A stretch of 57,289 nt of DNA from an uncultured Bacilli bacterium. GTDB taxonomy: Bacteria; Bacillota_I; Bacilli_A; RF39; UBA660. The stretch lies in the NCBI GenBank assembly GCA_910584255.1, contig CAJTXV010000009.1:1-57289 (forward strand). Reading direction: 5' to 3'. Below, one piece after another: positions 1 to 8,153 of the stretch (positions are counted from its first letter, which is position 1; each line of letters opens with the position of its first letter). The notes under the pieces are model-generated. The model made no database searches, was not told the origin of the DNA, and saw only the letters and a program-made list of their open reading frames with translations. The position numbers and the translations under genes are program-made.

Positions 1-21
1 CATTTCTATATATTTATCCAT
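1..21 (-). CDS. Start of a truncated unknown gene
   Basis: An ATG on the minus strand at 19-21 opens a frame (MDKYIEM) that runs out of the window. It is preceded by a purine-rich ribosome site (AGGGGAAAG, about 8 nt upstream). It lies downstream of mbl beyond a terminator. Seven codons are too few to name it, and the start is supported only by the ribosome site. Confidence 0.35.
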
Positions 22-102
22 CTTTACTTCTTTCCCCTACTTATTCTTTATTATTCTATAGTATAAATTTTTTTTCATTATATCATGCTTTTGATGGGCA
101 TC

Positions 103-126
103 AAAAAAAGATAACTTACTGTTACC
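103..126 (-). terminator. Intrinsic terminator after mbl
   Basis: On the minus strand, GGTAAC pairs with GTTATC (one G-U pair) across a 5-nt loop and is followed by seven T. It starts right after the mbl stop codon. A second small hairpin (TTGATG/CATCAA, about 90-102) follows it. Confidence 0.6.
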
Positions 127-128
127 TT

Positions 129-1127
129 TTAGTCTTCAATTAGATATAAATGATCTAGAAGGATTCCTGTTCCCTCTACTACATTTGTTAATGGGTTGTC
201 AGAAATAAATACTGGAACTTTTAGTTCTTCTTTAAACTTACTTACTAATCCACGAATCAAGGATCCTCCTCCTGTTAGAACAATTCCTTTATCGGCTATA
301 TCTGCTGATAACTCAGGAGGAGTTTTTTCTAACACGGATTTTGCTACTAATATAATTTTCTTAACATCTTCTCTTAATGCTTCTTCCACATCGTTTGAAC
401 TAATTACTACAGTTTCGGGTAATCCTGAAGTAATCCCTCTACCTGTAACTTCTAGTTCTTTCTTTTCCTTTTCTTTGATTACGGAACCAATTGCCGTCTT
501 TATTTCTTCTGCAGTAGATTCTCCAATCACTACTTTATATTTTTCCTTAATAAAGTTGATAATATCTTCATCAAACGTGTTTCCTGCTACCTTAATCGAG
601 TCACTTGTGACAATTCCTCCTAGGGATAAAACGGCAATGTCAGTAGTACCTCCACCAATATCAATTACCATACTTCCAGAAGGTTTTGCAATATCCACTC
701 CAGCACCCACTGCTGCTACTTTTGGTTCTTCTTCTAAAATGACTCGTTTTGCTCCTGTCCTTTCTGCAATTTCCCGAATAGCATTTTTCTCAACACCTGT
801 AATATTAGAAGGACAACAGATTAAGATTCTAGGATGAGATAAACTTTTTCTGCCTAAGGCTTTTTTAATAAATGAGTTTAACATTTCTTCCGTCATTTCA
901 AAGTCAGCAATTACTCCATCTTTCATTGGTCGAACTGCTTTTACTTTTCCAGGGGTTCTTCCTAACATTTCTTTTGCTTCTTTTCCTACTGCCAATACCT
1001 TTTTCGTATTACTATCAATACTTACAACACTTGGCTCGTTTAATACAACACCTTTTCCTTTTACATAAATCAATACATTCGTTGTTCCTAAATCTATTCC
1101 AATGTCCCTCAAGATTTTCACATCCAT
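129..1127 (-). CDS. mbl: MreB/Mbl actin-like cell-shape protein
   Basis: Bacterial actin that forms membrane-associated filaments guiding lateral wall synthesis. The 332-residue length is typical. Visible actin-fold motifs are the phosphate-1 loop (DIGIDLGTTN, near residue 10), the phosphate-2 loop (MVIDIGGGTTDIAVLSLGG, near 155) and the adenosine motif (GIVLTGGGSLIRGL, near 285). It starts 5 nt after the spoIIID stop, in the same order as spoIIID-mbl of Bacillus, so Mbl is preferred over MreB. MreB and MreBH paralogs are hard to separate by eye. Confidence 0.9.
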   Translation of the reverse strand: MDVKILRDIGIDLGTTNVLIYVKGKGVVLNEPSVVSIDSNTKKVLAVGKEAKEMLGRTPGKVKAVRPMKDGVIADFEMTEEMLNSFIKKALGRKSLSHPRILICCPSNITGVEKNAIREIAERTGAKRVILEEEPKVAAVGAGVDIAKPSGSMVIDIGGGTTDIAVLSLGGIVTSDSIKVAGNTFDEDIINFIKEKYKVVIGESTAEEIKTAIGSVIKEKEKKELEVTGRGITSGLPETVVISSNDVEEALREDVKKIILVAKSVLEKTPPELSADIADKGIVLTGGGSLIRGLVSKFKEELKVPVFISDNPLTNVVEGTGILLDHLYLIED

Positions 1128-1132
1128 TTCTT

Positions 1133-1390
1133 TTATGTTTCTTTTTTATTTAGATACTTTTCTTTGGTAGATTGTCCGCCACGAATATGGCGAACTTCGA
1201 TATGCGATTTAAATATTTCGTTTATTTTTTTATATTTGATGGGATTAATTTCTGCTAAACGTTTTTGAAGATCTTTATGTACTGTACTTTTGCTTACATG
1301 AAATTCTTTAGCTGCTTCTCTAATGGTGCATTGTGTTTCTATCATATAATCAGCGCAAGCGTTTACACGATCTATTAATTCCTTTTTCAT
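1133..1390 (-). CDS. spoIIID: Sporulation transcription regulator SpoIIID
   Basis: Small DNA-binding protein that modulates mother-cell gene expression during sporulation. The 85-residue protein carries a helix-turn-helix around residues 20-45 (TIREAAKEFHVSKSTVHKDL) followed by the basic tail characteristic of SpoIIID. Its position between spoIIQ and mbl matches Bacillus. The ATG at 1388-1390 has AGAAGG 6 nt upstream. A hairpin precedes it at 1405-1427. Confidence 0.93.
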   Translation of the reverse strand: MKKELIDRVNACADYMIETQCTIREAAKEFHVSKSTVHKDLQKRLAEINPIKYKKINEIFKSHIEVRHIRGGQSTKEKYLNKKET

Positions 1391-1404
1391 TCATAACCTT
1401 CTTT

Positions 1405-1427
1405 CTAGTAAATTATATTTTTACTAG
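1405..1427. repeat. Perfect 8-bp inverted repeat between spoIIQ and spoIIID
   Basis: CTAGTAAA and TTTACTAG are separated by 7 nt. No T-run follows on the minus strand, so this is not a standard terminator. It could attenuate the spoIIQ-spoIIID read-through or be a protein-binding site. Confidence 0.45.
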
Positions 1428-1445
1428 ACAAGTTTATGAATAGTT

Positions 1446-2090
1446 CTAATTTTGTTCTAATTTTAATTCTGATTCTTTTTTACCATAATAATTTTCAGGA
1501 TCTACAAGCTCTCCACCAATTGTTAATTCAAAATGTAAGTGATTTCCAAGATCTGTTCCTAAAGCACAAGTTCCGCTTTTTCCTAATAATTGTCCTTGAG
1601 TTACTTTGTCTCCTTTGTTTACGGATACTTCACTTAAACTTTGATAGACACTTATTGTATTATTATTATGTTTTACTGTTACACTTTTTCCAAGAAGTTC
1701 CTCTTCTTTTACGTCTATTACTTCTCCATCCAGAATACTGATTACATCAAAGACTTCCCCCCAAATATAATCAACTCCTGTATTCTGAAAATAATTTCCT
1801 TCATGATAGACAATGGATTTTTTTTGTTCTTCTTCTGATCCATTATAATCATAATAGTCCCGCCCAATCGTAATAGAATCTTGATTATATGGCTTTCCTA
1901 CCACTACTTCTTGTTTACTTGTACTTACTACTGGAACATTTTCATCCAAAATAGTTCCTGATACATACGTAGCATCTTCTTGTATTCCCGATGTTTTTAG
2001 GGAAATAAACATGCTCGCTAGTAATCCGATTACTAAAAGAGTATATACTACTGGTATTACAAATGGTTTTAAATATAATTTCCTTTTCAC
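1446..2090 (-). CDS. spoIIQ: SpoIIQ-like forespore membrane protein, degenerate M23 domain
   Basis: Forespore inner-membrane protein that in Bacillus binds SpoIIIAH across the intermembrane space during engulfment. It has one N-terminal membrane segment (about residues 10-30) and a C-terminal LytM/M23 fold. The HxH motif is present (NHLHFEL), but the zinc-binding His of the HxxxD motif is replaced by Asn (NTGVD). It is therefore probably not a peptidase, as for Bacillus SpoIIQ. I choose the GTG at 2088-2090, because the upstream GTG at 2097-2099 lies inside the GAGGTGAG ribosome site. Neighbour spoIIID supports the identity. Confidence 0.85.
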   Translation of the reverse strand: MKRKLYLKPFVIPVVYTLLVIGLLASMFISLKTSGIQEDATYVSGTILDENVPVVSTSKQEVVVGKPYNQDSITIGRDYYDYNGSEEEQKKSIVYHEGNYFQNTGVDYIWGEVFDVISILDGEVIDVKEEELLGKSVTVKHNNNTISVYQSLSEVSVNKGDKVTQGQLLGKSGTCALGTDLGNHLHFELTIGGELVDPENYYGKKESELKLEQN

Positions 2091-2143
2091 TTTTCTCACC
2101 TCATTAAGAGTTTGAGTCAGTTCATCAGGAATTATACATTCTT

Positions 2144-2341
2144 TTAAAGAAATTTTGCTGCTATATATAACTCATAGAAAAAGGATGTTACTAATTCTAT
2201 CAAGGCAATCGCTAGAAGAAAATAAAAGATTCGTGCTTGTAGTACATGATTTTTTTTAAAAATTTTATTAATTTGAATACTATCTAGTGACCAAATAACA
2301 ATAATTCCAACTAATATATATAAGAAAAATTTTCCACTCAT
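2144..2341 (-). CDS. DUF1146-like small membrane protein (YwzB type)
   Basis: A 65-residue protein with two predicted membrane segments (about residues 5-20 and 38-58). Length, topology and position near spoIIQ suggest the DUF1146/YwzB family, whose function is unknown. Its ATG overlaps the rpiB stop by 4 nt (ATGA), so it is translationally coupled to rpiB. The family assignment is from recognition rather than a search. Confidence 0.65.
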   Translation of the reverse strand: MSGKFFLYILVGIIVIWSLDSIQINKIFKKNHVLQARIFYFLLAIALIELVTSFFYELYIAAKFL

Positions 2342-2787
2342 TTATAATGCTCCTCTTCATAATCTGTAATTTTTTTTATTCTTCGGTCATGTCGTTCTAC
2401 TTCTTTATGTTCTGTAGAAATAAAAGTATCTAAAATATCTAAGGCTTTATATTTTGGCATTCTACCACTCAATGCTAGTATATTAGCATCGTTATCCAGT
2501 CTTGAATATTTAGCATCCCTCACACTATCTGCTTTCGCACAACGAATTCCTTTTACTTTATTACAGGTAATGGAAATTCCAATTCCACTACTACAAATGG
2601 CAAGACCTAAGTCAACTTCTTTATCCACAACTTTTTCTGATAACTTAAACGCAAAGTCTGGATAATCCACAGATTCTGTGGAATATGTTCCAACATCAAC
2701 GACTTCATGTCCCTTCTTTTTTAAATAATTCACAATTTTTGTTTTTAACTGATATCCACCGTGATCACTCGCAATTCCTATTTTCAT
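2338..2787 (-). CDS. rpiB: Ribose-5-phosphate isomerase B
   Basis: Interconverts ribose 5-phosphate and ribulose 5-phosphate in the pentose phosphate pathway. The 149 residues match the family. It starts with the MKIGIASDHGGY signature and keeps the catalytic cysteine (CSSGIG, near residue 66) and the GxRCAKADSVRDA segment. It ends with UGA overlapping the next start codon. LacA/LacB-type galactose-6-phosphate isomerases are relatives, but a lone gene of this length fits RpiB. Confidence 0.92.
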   Translation of the reverse strand: MKIGIASDHGGYQLKTKIVNYLKKKGHEVVDVGTYSTESVDYPDFAFKLSEKVVDKEVDLGLAICSSGIGISITCNKVKGIRCAKADSVRDAKYSRLDNDANILALSGRMPKYKALDILDTFISTEHKEVERHDRRIKKITDYEEEHYK

Positions 2788-2844
2788 TTCACACCTCTTC
2801 TACTTTAGTTAGTATAACATATTTTGAATATTTTATAAAATTTT

Positions 2845-2873
2845 AGTTGTGTTAAAGAAAATGACTGATAAAT
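2845..2873 (+). repeat. Left terminal inverted repeat of the IS
   Basis: 29-bp repeat containing GTTAAAGAAAATGACTGATA. It matches the reverse complement of 3968-3996 with one mismatch and is preceded by AAAATTTT. Confidence 0.85.
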
Positions 2874-2874
2874 T

Positions 2875-3838
2875 CTATCGATGATATTCAGCATAAGCAA
2901 TATTTAAATCAATGGGCATAGGAATTTGAAATATGCTATTTGATTTAATATAATTATTATCAATAATAATATTTTTATGGGATTCGATTTTTAACCTTTT
3001 CAATTCAAATCTTTTTTTCATCATAAATATGTATGCAAGCCAATTCAAGTATTGTTGTAAATGTCTAGTTGATATCCCACGAAATTTTGATAGCCAAGTT
3101 TCTAATTGAGAATGTACACAATTTCAGATATATTATATATAGCATCACTATGAAAATAGGATGGGATTGCAATGAATTTTATATCATGCTTTTTATAAAA
3201 TTCTTGATAAGCAGTCGTGTTATCCACAGTAATTTTTTAAATATTACCGAAATATGGAGATATACTATCTTCTAACATTTGTATCATACCTCTACCAAGT
3301 TCATCAATCTTAAAAAATGAATTATCATTTTCATCTATAGCCGAAATTACACATACCTGATGATGACTTATCCCTCTTGTAGAATTTTATTTGAATGTTC
3401 TTCTTTTTGAATATCTTGGCATATTTTTTTGCTTTATTCCTTTTAAATTAATTTTAAAATATTTCTCATCTGATTGTGCACTATTTCCTAATTGGATGTT
3501 TTTTATATAATTATCTAGAACAAATAATACCTTATGTCTTAGTTGAAATGAGGTAGGTACTGAAATATTATTTTCTTCAGTAATTCTTCGAATACTAAAT
3601 CCATCTAGAAGATTATCTATCATATTTTTCCAAACATCAAATGATAATTTACTATAGTAAGTTATTGTTCAAGTTGTTTCTGAGGTTGTGTGCTTACATC
3701 CAGAACAAATATATTTTTGAATTAGAGTTTTTGTTGTTAATTAGTTCTGTTAAATTTTCCAATAAATGGTTTTTAAATTCTATGATAGTGATTGGGCCTA
3801 AGTCCTTGATTAATTCTTCTATTTTTATACTAATGAAA
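2875..3838 (-). pseudogene. Broken ISXO2-like (IS1595 family) transposase
   Basis: Pieces in shifting frames reconstruct one transposase. They are an N-terminal part (near 3690-3835), a zinc-binding stretch (YICSGCKHTTSETT), a helix-turn-helix-like stretch (NLLDGFSIRRITEENNIS), the acidic DEKYFK motif, a GxSHHQVCVISAID strand and a C-terminal part ending at 2875. There are frame changes near 3690 and 3090, a UGA near 3671, and UAA codons near 3387 and 3238. No clear start codon is visible. It cannot encode an active enzyme. Confidence 0.8.
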
Positions 3839-3842
3839 TAAA

Positions 3843-3945
3843 TATCCTTAATCAGTTAGTTCAAATGATTATATTTATCGCCAAATAAAAATTATAGATA
3901 GACTAACTGATTAAGGATACTTCCTTTCTATAATTTTTATTTGGC
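3843..3945. repeat. Two interlocked 18-bp inverted repeats inside the IS
   Basis: Repeat A (3843-3860) is exactly complementary to 3902-3919, and repeat B (3880-3897) is exactly complementary to 3928-3945. The order is A-B-A'-B', so the two stems overlap and can form only alternatively or as a pseudoknot. They lie upstream of the transposase remnant, between it and the right terminal repeat. Confidence 0.8.
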
Positions 3946-3967
3946 ATACTTATTATATCACTTTTTT

Positions 3968-3996
3968 ATTTATCAGTCATTTTCTTTAACATAACT
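3968..3996 (-). repeat. Right terminal inverted repeat of the IS
   Basis: 29-bp partner of 2845-2873, followed by AAAATTTT. Confidence 0.85.
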
Positions 3997-4013
3997 AAAA
4001 TTTTAAAGAATCT

Positions 4014-4057
4014 AAAAAATAGGAATCAGATTTTCTATTACCTGATTCCTATTTTTT
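4014..4057. terminator. Strong bidirectional terminator
   Basis: A 16-bp perfect stem (AAAAAATAGGAATCAG with CTGATTCCTATTTTTT) around a 12-nt loop, with runs of T on both strands. It overlaps the stop codon of the gene that ends at 4056 and isolates it from the IS. Confidence 0.85.
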
Positions 4058-4667
4058 AATTTTCCTTTTGAGACAATCTCGTTTTTTGTATCACCTTGTT
4101 AGAGTCCACAATTACCCCTACACCATCCGTTATATGATATCCTTCTGGTATAGAATAGTTTTCTATTTCCATTTTGATTTCACTATGATTTTTAGGAAGA
4201 GATTCTAACCTTGCCTGACTCAGAAAATCAGTAATACAGTTTAAATCAATAATAAATTCATCTGAATCAAAAAGAGAATGTTCGTGAATTGTTTGACTTA
4301 TAGATGCAGTAGTTTTTGTAAGAGTTCCATCCCTTACTAAAAATTCAGTAATTTCTTGATAACTTGTCGTGTAGTAATCTTCGCAGTCTGGGTTTGATTC
4401 AGAAATTGTATAACCAAATTGATATCTCGTATCCTTTTGTACTTTTAGCTTATCTATCTCTTTATGTAATTGAATAATTACATTCTCTTCTAACAAATCA
4501 AGTTCCTCTTTCACCCCTGTCTTTTCTGTATGTAAAACCATTTCATCTTTTGCTAGAGAATAATTTGGTATTTCTGTATAAGAAATTCCTGCTTTTTCGG
4601 CAAACGCTAACATTAATTTTAGATTTTCATTGATTTCTTGTATCATATCATTATTTATTGTATTCAT
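4056..4667 (-). CDS. Unknown protein (203 aa)
   Basis: I do not recognise this soluble, acidic protein. It has a helical N-terminal third with coiled-coil character (LLEENVIIQLHKEIDKLKVQ, about residues 65-85). No signal peptide, membrane segment or catalytic motif is visible. I chose the ATG giving MNTINNDMIQEIN because the upstream 31 codons look non-coding; the ribosome site (GGTGA) is weak. It sits alone between rpmE and the IS, with its own terminator. Confidence 0.6.
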   Translation of the reverse strand: MNTINNDMIQEINENLKLMLAFAEKAGISYTEIPNYSLAKDEMVLHTEKTGVKEELDLLEENVIIQLHKEIDKLKVQKDTRYQFGYTISESNPDCEDYYTTSYQEITEFLVRDGTLTKTTASISQTIHEHSLFDSDEFIIDLNCITDFLSQARLESLPKNHSEIKMEIENYSIPEGYHITDGVGVIVDSNKVIQKTRLSQKEN

Positions 4668-4775
4668 AATTTTCACCGTTTTTCTTTGTTTTACCCAATG
4701 ACCTATTTCATTGATAGTTGCTATTATAGCATAAGATTTGATTTTGTAAATAGCAAGCAAAAATAAAAATAAGAC

Positions 4776-4994
4776 TTATGCAGCCTTATCTTCTTGATTG
4801 AATCCAAATTTTTGATTGAATCTTTCTACACGACCAGTCTTAGATGCTCTTGTTTGTTTTCCAGTATAGAATGGATGGCATTTTGAACAAACTTCAACAT
4901 TGATTTCATCTTTCGTAGACATCGCTTTGAAAGTTTCTCCACAAGCACAAGTAATTGTTGCTTCTTTCACTTCTGGATGAATTCCCTTTTTCAT
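4776..4994 (-). CDS. rpmE: Ribosomal protein L31, zinc-binding type
   Basis: Large-subunit protein bL31, 72 residues. Starts MKKGIHPEVKEATITC and carries the zinc ligands of the Cys-plus form (C16, C18 and CxxC near 36-39) in the CACGETF and CSKCHPFYTGKQ segments. The start at 4994 has AAAGGAG 8 nt upstream; a longer reading frame into 5051 has no such support. A promoter lies at 5087-5115. Confidence 0.93.
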   Translation of the reverse strand: MKKGIHPEVKEATITCACGETFKAMSTKDEINVEVCSKCHPFYTGKQTRASKTGRVERFNQKFGFNQEDKAA

Positions 4995-5080
4995 ATAAAA
5001 ATCTCCTTTCCTCCTAGATACTAGGTGATAATAGAGCCTTTTCTTCGCCATGACCTCTTTGGGACATAGTAATTAAATGC
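4995..5080 (-). promoter_or_regulatory. 5' leader of rpmE
   Basis: About 85 nt between the inferred transcription start and the rpmE start. A small stem (CCTAG/CTAGG, 5013-5025) abuts the ribosome site. A ribosomal-protein leader is possible but not demonstrated. Confidence 0.35.
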
Positions 5081-5086
5081 GAGATT

Positions 5087-5115
5087 ATTGTAGCAAACTT
5101 TTTATACTTTTTCAA
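5087..5115 (-). promoter_or_regulatory. Housekeeping promoter of rpmE
   Basis: TTGAAA (5110-5115), a 17-bp spacer and TACAAT (5087-5092) on the minus strand match the vegetative sigma consensus at 5/6 and 5/6. The -35 box overlaps the stop codon of the upstream SGNH gene. Confidence 0.75.
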
Positions 5116-5843
5116 TACTTTTTCGCCTTTTGACTTTGATATTCTTGATAAAGTGTATCTGCCATAGCTTTGTATCCCTTTAAATTAGGATGAATATCCA
5201 TCGGATTTGGCAAATATTCGGGATGATTTTTAAATAGTTCATAATTGGAAATATAAATACAATCATATTTGTCAGCAATCTCTTGATAAGACTCGTCAAT
5301 AAAATTAAATAGTGCATCTACTTTTTCGCTTCCTAAATTGTATAAAAATGGAAGTGGGTTATAATATCCTATAATATATATTTTATTCTTCGCATATTTT
5401 CTTATTTCTTTGATACAATGATCAATATTAGGAAAGAGGGTTCTTATATTTTTTTCATATAAATCCAAATTATCCAAATTCACATTTTTTAAATCGAGGG
5501 AATGTAAAAAGTCATTGGCACCAATGGATATTGTTACTAAATCTGATTCTCGTAAATCTCTTTTTATATCCCCATTTCGAATTAGGTCATTGACTACATC
5601 TGTTGTTGTATAACCGCTATGACTATATTCTTTTTTATAGTTTTTAATTTTTCCCTCTTCTTTTAACTTTTCATAGAAAAAATCTGCATAACTGTATCCC
5701 GTTTCACCATAAGGGTTTCTTCCTTCTGCAACTGAATCTCCTAATGCAATATAATTTAATTTTTGTTTAGGAAACAAACGATAGATACTAAATACAAATA
5801 CTAAGATGGCAATCATAAAGAAGAGTTTATAATATTTTTTCAA
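5112..5843 (-). CDS. SGNH/GDSL-family lipase or esterase, membrane-anchored
   Basis: 243-residue hydrolase with an N-terminal signal anchor (about residues 5-24) facing outward. Family blocks are visible: GDSVAEG with the catalytic Ser (near 36), the block-III GAND (near 109) and the C-terminal DIHP with catalytic Asp and His (near 218-221). The substrate is unknown; relatives include lipases, acyl-ester hydrolases and wall O-acetyl esterases. It has its own ribosome site (GGAGGTG) just after a terminator and ends with UGA. Confidence 0.85.
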   Translation of the reverse strand: MKKYYKLFFMIAILVFVFSIYRLFPKQKLNYIALGDSVAEGRNPYGETGYSYADFFYEKLKEEGKIKNYKKEYSHSGYTTTDVVNDLIRNGDIKRDLRESDLVTISIGANDFLHSLDLKNVNLDNLDLYEKNIRTLFPNIDHCIKEIRKYAKNKIYIIGYYNPLPFLYNLGSEKVDALFNFIDESYQEIADKYDCIYISNYELFKNHPEYLPNPMDIHPNLKGYKAMADTLYQEYQSQKAKKY

Positions 5844-5853
5844 TCGACACCTC

Positions 5854-5881
5854 CAAAAAAGAATAGATTTCTCTATTCTTA
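5854..5881 (-). terminator. Terminator between murA and the SGNH gene
   Basis: AAGAATAGA/TCTATTCTT stem with a GAAA loop, followed on the minus strand by six T and immediately by the GGAGG ribosome site of the SGNH gene. Confidence 0.7.
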
Positions 5882-5903
5882 TTTTATTCCTGATTCTTTT
5901 TTT

Positions 5904-7157
5904 TTAGACTTCTTTTAAAGAAATACTTGCACCTACTTCTGTTAGCTTTTCAACTAAATGCTCATATCCTCTTAGTACTGGGCCGATGTTTGAAATGGTA
6001 GTCGTTCCCGTTGCAATCAGTCCTGCTAATACAAGACAAGCACCTGCTCGTAAATCTGTTGCTTCTACTTGATTTCCTGTTAACTCAGTCAATCCATGAA
6101 TTTTAATTTTCTTTTCAAAAACATCAATATTGGCACCCATTTGATTTAAATATCGAACATTTTTAAAACGGTTTTCGTACACGGTTTCTTCTAAGATGGA
6201 TTCTCCTTCGCACTGAGTGAGTAATACAGTTACAGGTTGTTGTAAATCCGTTGCGAATCCAGGATATCCTTGTGTTTTAATTTTTACAGGACGTAGAGAA
6301 GTGGTTTTAGATACAATGACATAATCTGCACCTACCTCAATATCTACTCCCATTTCTTGCATTTTTAAAATGAGCATTTCTACATGTTCTGGAATAATAT
6401 TATCAATTTTTAAATGATTTCCTGCGAGGGATCCTGCAATGATATAAGTTCCTGTTTCAATTCGATCAGGAATTACCTCTGTATAACATCCTTCTAATTT
6501 TTCTACTCCTGTAATTCTAATTTCACTAGTTCCTGCTCCAGTGATTCTGGCTCCCATATTGTTTAAAAATGTTGCAACGTTTACAATTTCTGGTTCTTTG
6601 GCGGCATTTTCAATAATGGTGTTTCCCTGTGCTTTTACAGCAACTAGCATTGTATTAATCGTAGCACCAACACTGGGCATATCTAAATACACATGTGCTC
6701 CTATTAGACGATTTGCATGAATAATATAGCGATTTTCCTGTTCCTCTATCGTGGCACCCAAAGCCTTAAATCCTTTGAGAGTCTGATCAATCGGTCTTGC
6801 GCCAATGGAGCATCCTCCTGGAAAATACATTTCTACGTGACCAAATTTTGCTAAAAGAACGGGCATAAAATAGTAAGATGCACGTAATTTACTTGACATT
6901 TCTTCTGGTATTTCTTTATTTACAATGGTTGTTGGATCAATCACAATACTTTCGCTTGCTCTTTTTACTGTTGCGCCTAAATAATCTAAAATCTCAGTTA
7001 GAGCATCCGTATCCGTAATTTCTGGTACATTACAGATGGTAACTTCACTATCTGCTAAAATGGCTGCGGGTATTAACGCAACGGATGAATTTTTAGAACC
7101 ACTAATTCGAATTGTTCCCTCTAGTGTTCTTCCTCCATTTATTTCTAATACTTTCAT
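5904..7157 (-). CDS. murA: UDP-N-acetylglucosamine 1-carboxyvinyltransferase
   Basis: First committed step of peptidoglycan synthesis, adding enolpyruvate from PEP to UDP-GlcNAc in the cytosol. The 417 residues are normal. The substrate-binding Lys-Asn pair (SGSKNSS, near residue 22) and the loop with the fosfomycin-target cysteine (PGGCSIGARPIDQ, near 115) are intact, so sensitivity to fosfomycin is expected at the target level. Bacillota often have two paralogs, and I cannot say whether this is MurA1 or MurA2. Confidence 0.95.
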   Translation of the reverse strand: MKVLEINGGRTLEGTIRISGSKNSSVALIPAAILADSEVTICNVPEITDTDALTEILDYLGATVKRASESIVIDPTTIVNKEIPEEMSSKLRASYYFMPVLLAKFGHVEMYFPGGCSIGARPIDQTLKGFKALGATIEEQENRYIIHANRLIGAHVYLDMPSVGATINTMLVAVKAQGNTIIENAAKEPEIVNVATFLNNMGARITGAGTSEIRITGVEKLEGCYTEVIPDRIETGTYIIAGSLAGNHLKIDNIIPEHVEMLILKMQEMGVDIEVGADYVIVSKTTSLRPVKIKTQGYPGFATDLQQPVTVLLTQCEGESILEETVYENRFKNVRYLNQMGANIDVFEKKIKIHGLTELTGNQVEATDLRAGACLVLAGLIATGTTTISNIGPVLRGYEHLVEKLTEVGASISLKEV

Positions 7158-7203
7158 AAATACCTCCAGTATGTTCTTCTATTATATTGTATTTTTCTTT
7201 TTT

Positions 7204-8043
7204 CTATCGGTTCATAAACATTTCTGTTTTTTCTCTTACCTTTTCTTTGATAGCATCTTCTCCACTACCAATTATTTTTCTAGGATCATAACTATCATTT
7301 TTCTCTATAAATTTCTTCACTTCATGGTACCAGGCGATTTGAAGTTCTGTATTTATGTTAATTTTGTTAATCCCACAAGTGATTGCTTCTCTGATTTGGT
7401 CATTTGGAATGCCTGTCCCTCCATGTAATACGAGAGGGATATCTAACATTCCCGATATTTCTTTCATTGTTTTAAAGTCTAGATTTGGCTTTCCATGATA
7501 TAAGCCATGAACACTTCCAAGGGCTGGTGCTAGAGAATCTATCCCTGTTTTCCTCACAAAATGAATGCATTCTTCTAATTGTGCATTTGTATTAGTAGAT
7601 ATAAGATGATCTTTGCTTCCTCCGATATGTCCAACCTCTGCTTCTACGGTCACACCTTTTAAATGCGCATACTCTACGACTTGCTTTGTAATTTCAATAT
7701 TTTCTTCTAAGTTTTTTTGGGATGCATCAATCATGACTGAGGTAAATCCTGATTCAATTGCTTCTTTACACGACTCAAAGCTTGTACCATGATCTAAATG
7801 TAAACAAACAGGAATTGTAATATTTAAGTCTTCCATCAGGCCCTTTACTAGGTGACTCACTACTTTATATCCACCCATATATTGAATTGCACCTTCACTA
7901 ACTCCTAAAATCAGTGGTTTTTTAAGACTTTCCATTTCTTCTAAAATATATTTGGTCCATTCTAGATTATTGATATTAAAATGAGGAATTGCATAATGAT
8001 TTTCTTTGGCATCTAACAGCATTTTTCTATTATTTACTAACAT
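7204..8043 (-). CDS. fba: Class II fructose-bisphosphate aldolase
   Basis: Zinc-dependent aldolase cleaving fructose 1,6-bisphosphate to DHAP and glyceraldehyde 3-phosphate. The 279 residues include the zinc and active-site segments HLDHGTS (near 80), EAEVGHIGG (near 130), LGSVHGLYHG (near 175) and LVLHGGTG (near 205). Tagatose-bisphosphate aldolases (GatY/KbaY) share these motifs. The neighbourhood (murA, rpmE) favours the glycolytic enzyme. Confidence 0.88.
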   Translation of the reverse strand: MLVNNRKMLLDAKENHYAIPHFNINNLEWTKYILEEMESLKKPLILGVSEGAIQYMGGYKVVSHLVKGLMEDLNITIPVCLHLDHGTSFESCKEAIESGFTSVMIDASQKNLEENIEITKQVVEYAHLKGVTVEAEVGHIGGSKDHLISTNTNAQLEECIHFVRKTGIDSLAPALGSVHGLYHGKPNLDFKTMKEISGMLDIPLVLHGGTGIPNDQIREAITCGINKININTELQIAWYHEVKKFIEKNDSYDPRKIIGSGEDAIKEKVREKTEMFMNR

Positions 8044-8153
8044 TTTATCCCTCTTTTCAGTTTCCCTATCTCTTTTCCTTTTTTAATATATCATATTTGC
8101 TATAGAAAGTAAGTAAAATCATGTGAATTTTTACCTTTTTCTATGTCAAATTA

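Larger units (their letters stand above)
2845..3996. mobile_element. Decayed IS1595-type (ISXO2-like) insertion sequence
   Basis: About 1,150 bp bounded by 29-bp terminal inverted repeats (28/29 identical) and flanked on both sides by AAAATTTT (2837-2844 and 3997-4004), an 8-bp duplication of the size usual for this family. Inside is a minus-strand transposase-like reading frame broken by frameshifts and stops. It separates rpiB from the next gene. Confidence 0.8.

Noticed and set aside
196..837. Long open frame antisense to mbl
   Set aside because: Shadow of the mbl gene: no ribosome site, Ser-rich composition typical of reverse-strand frames.
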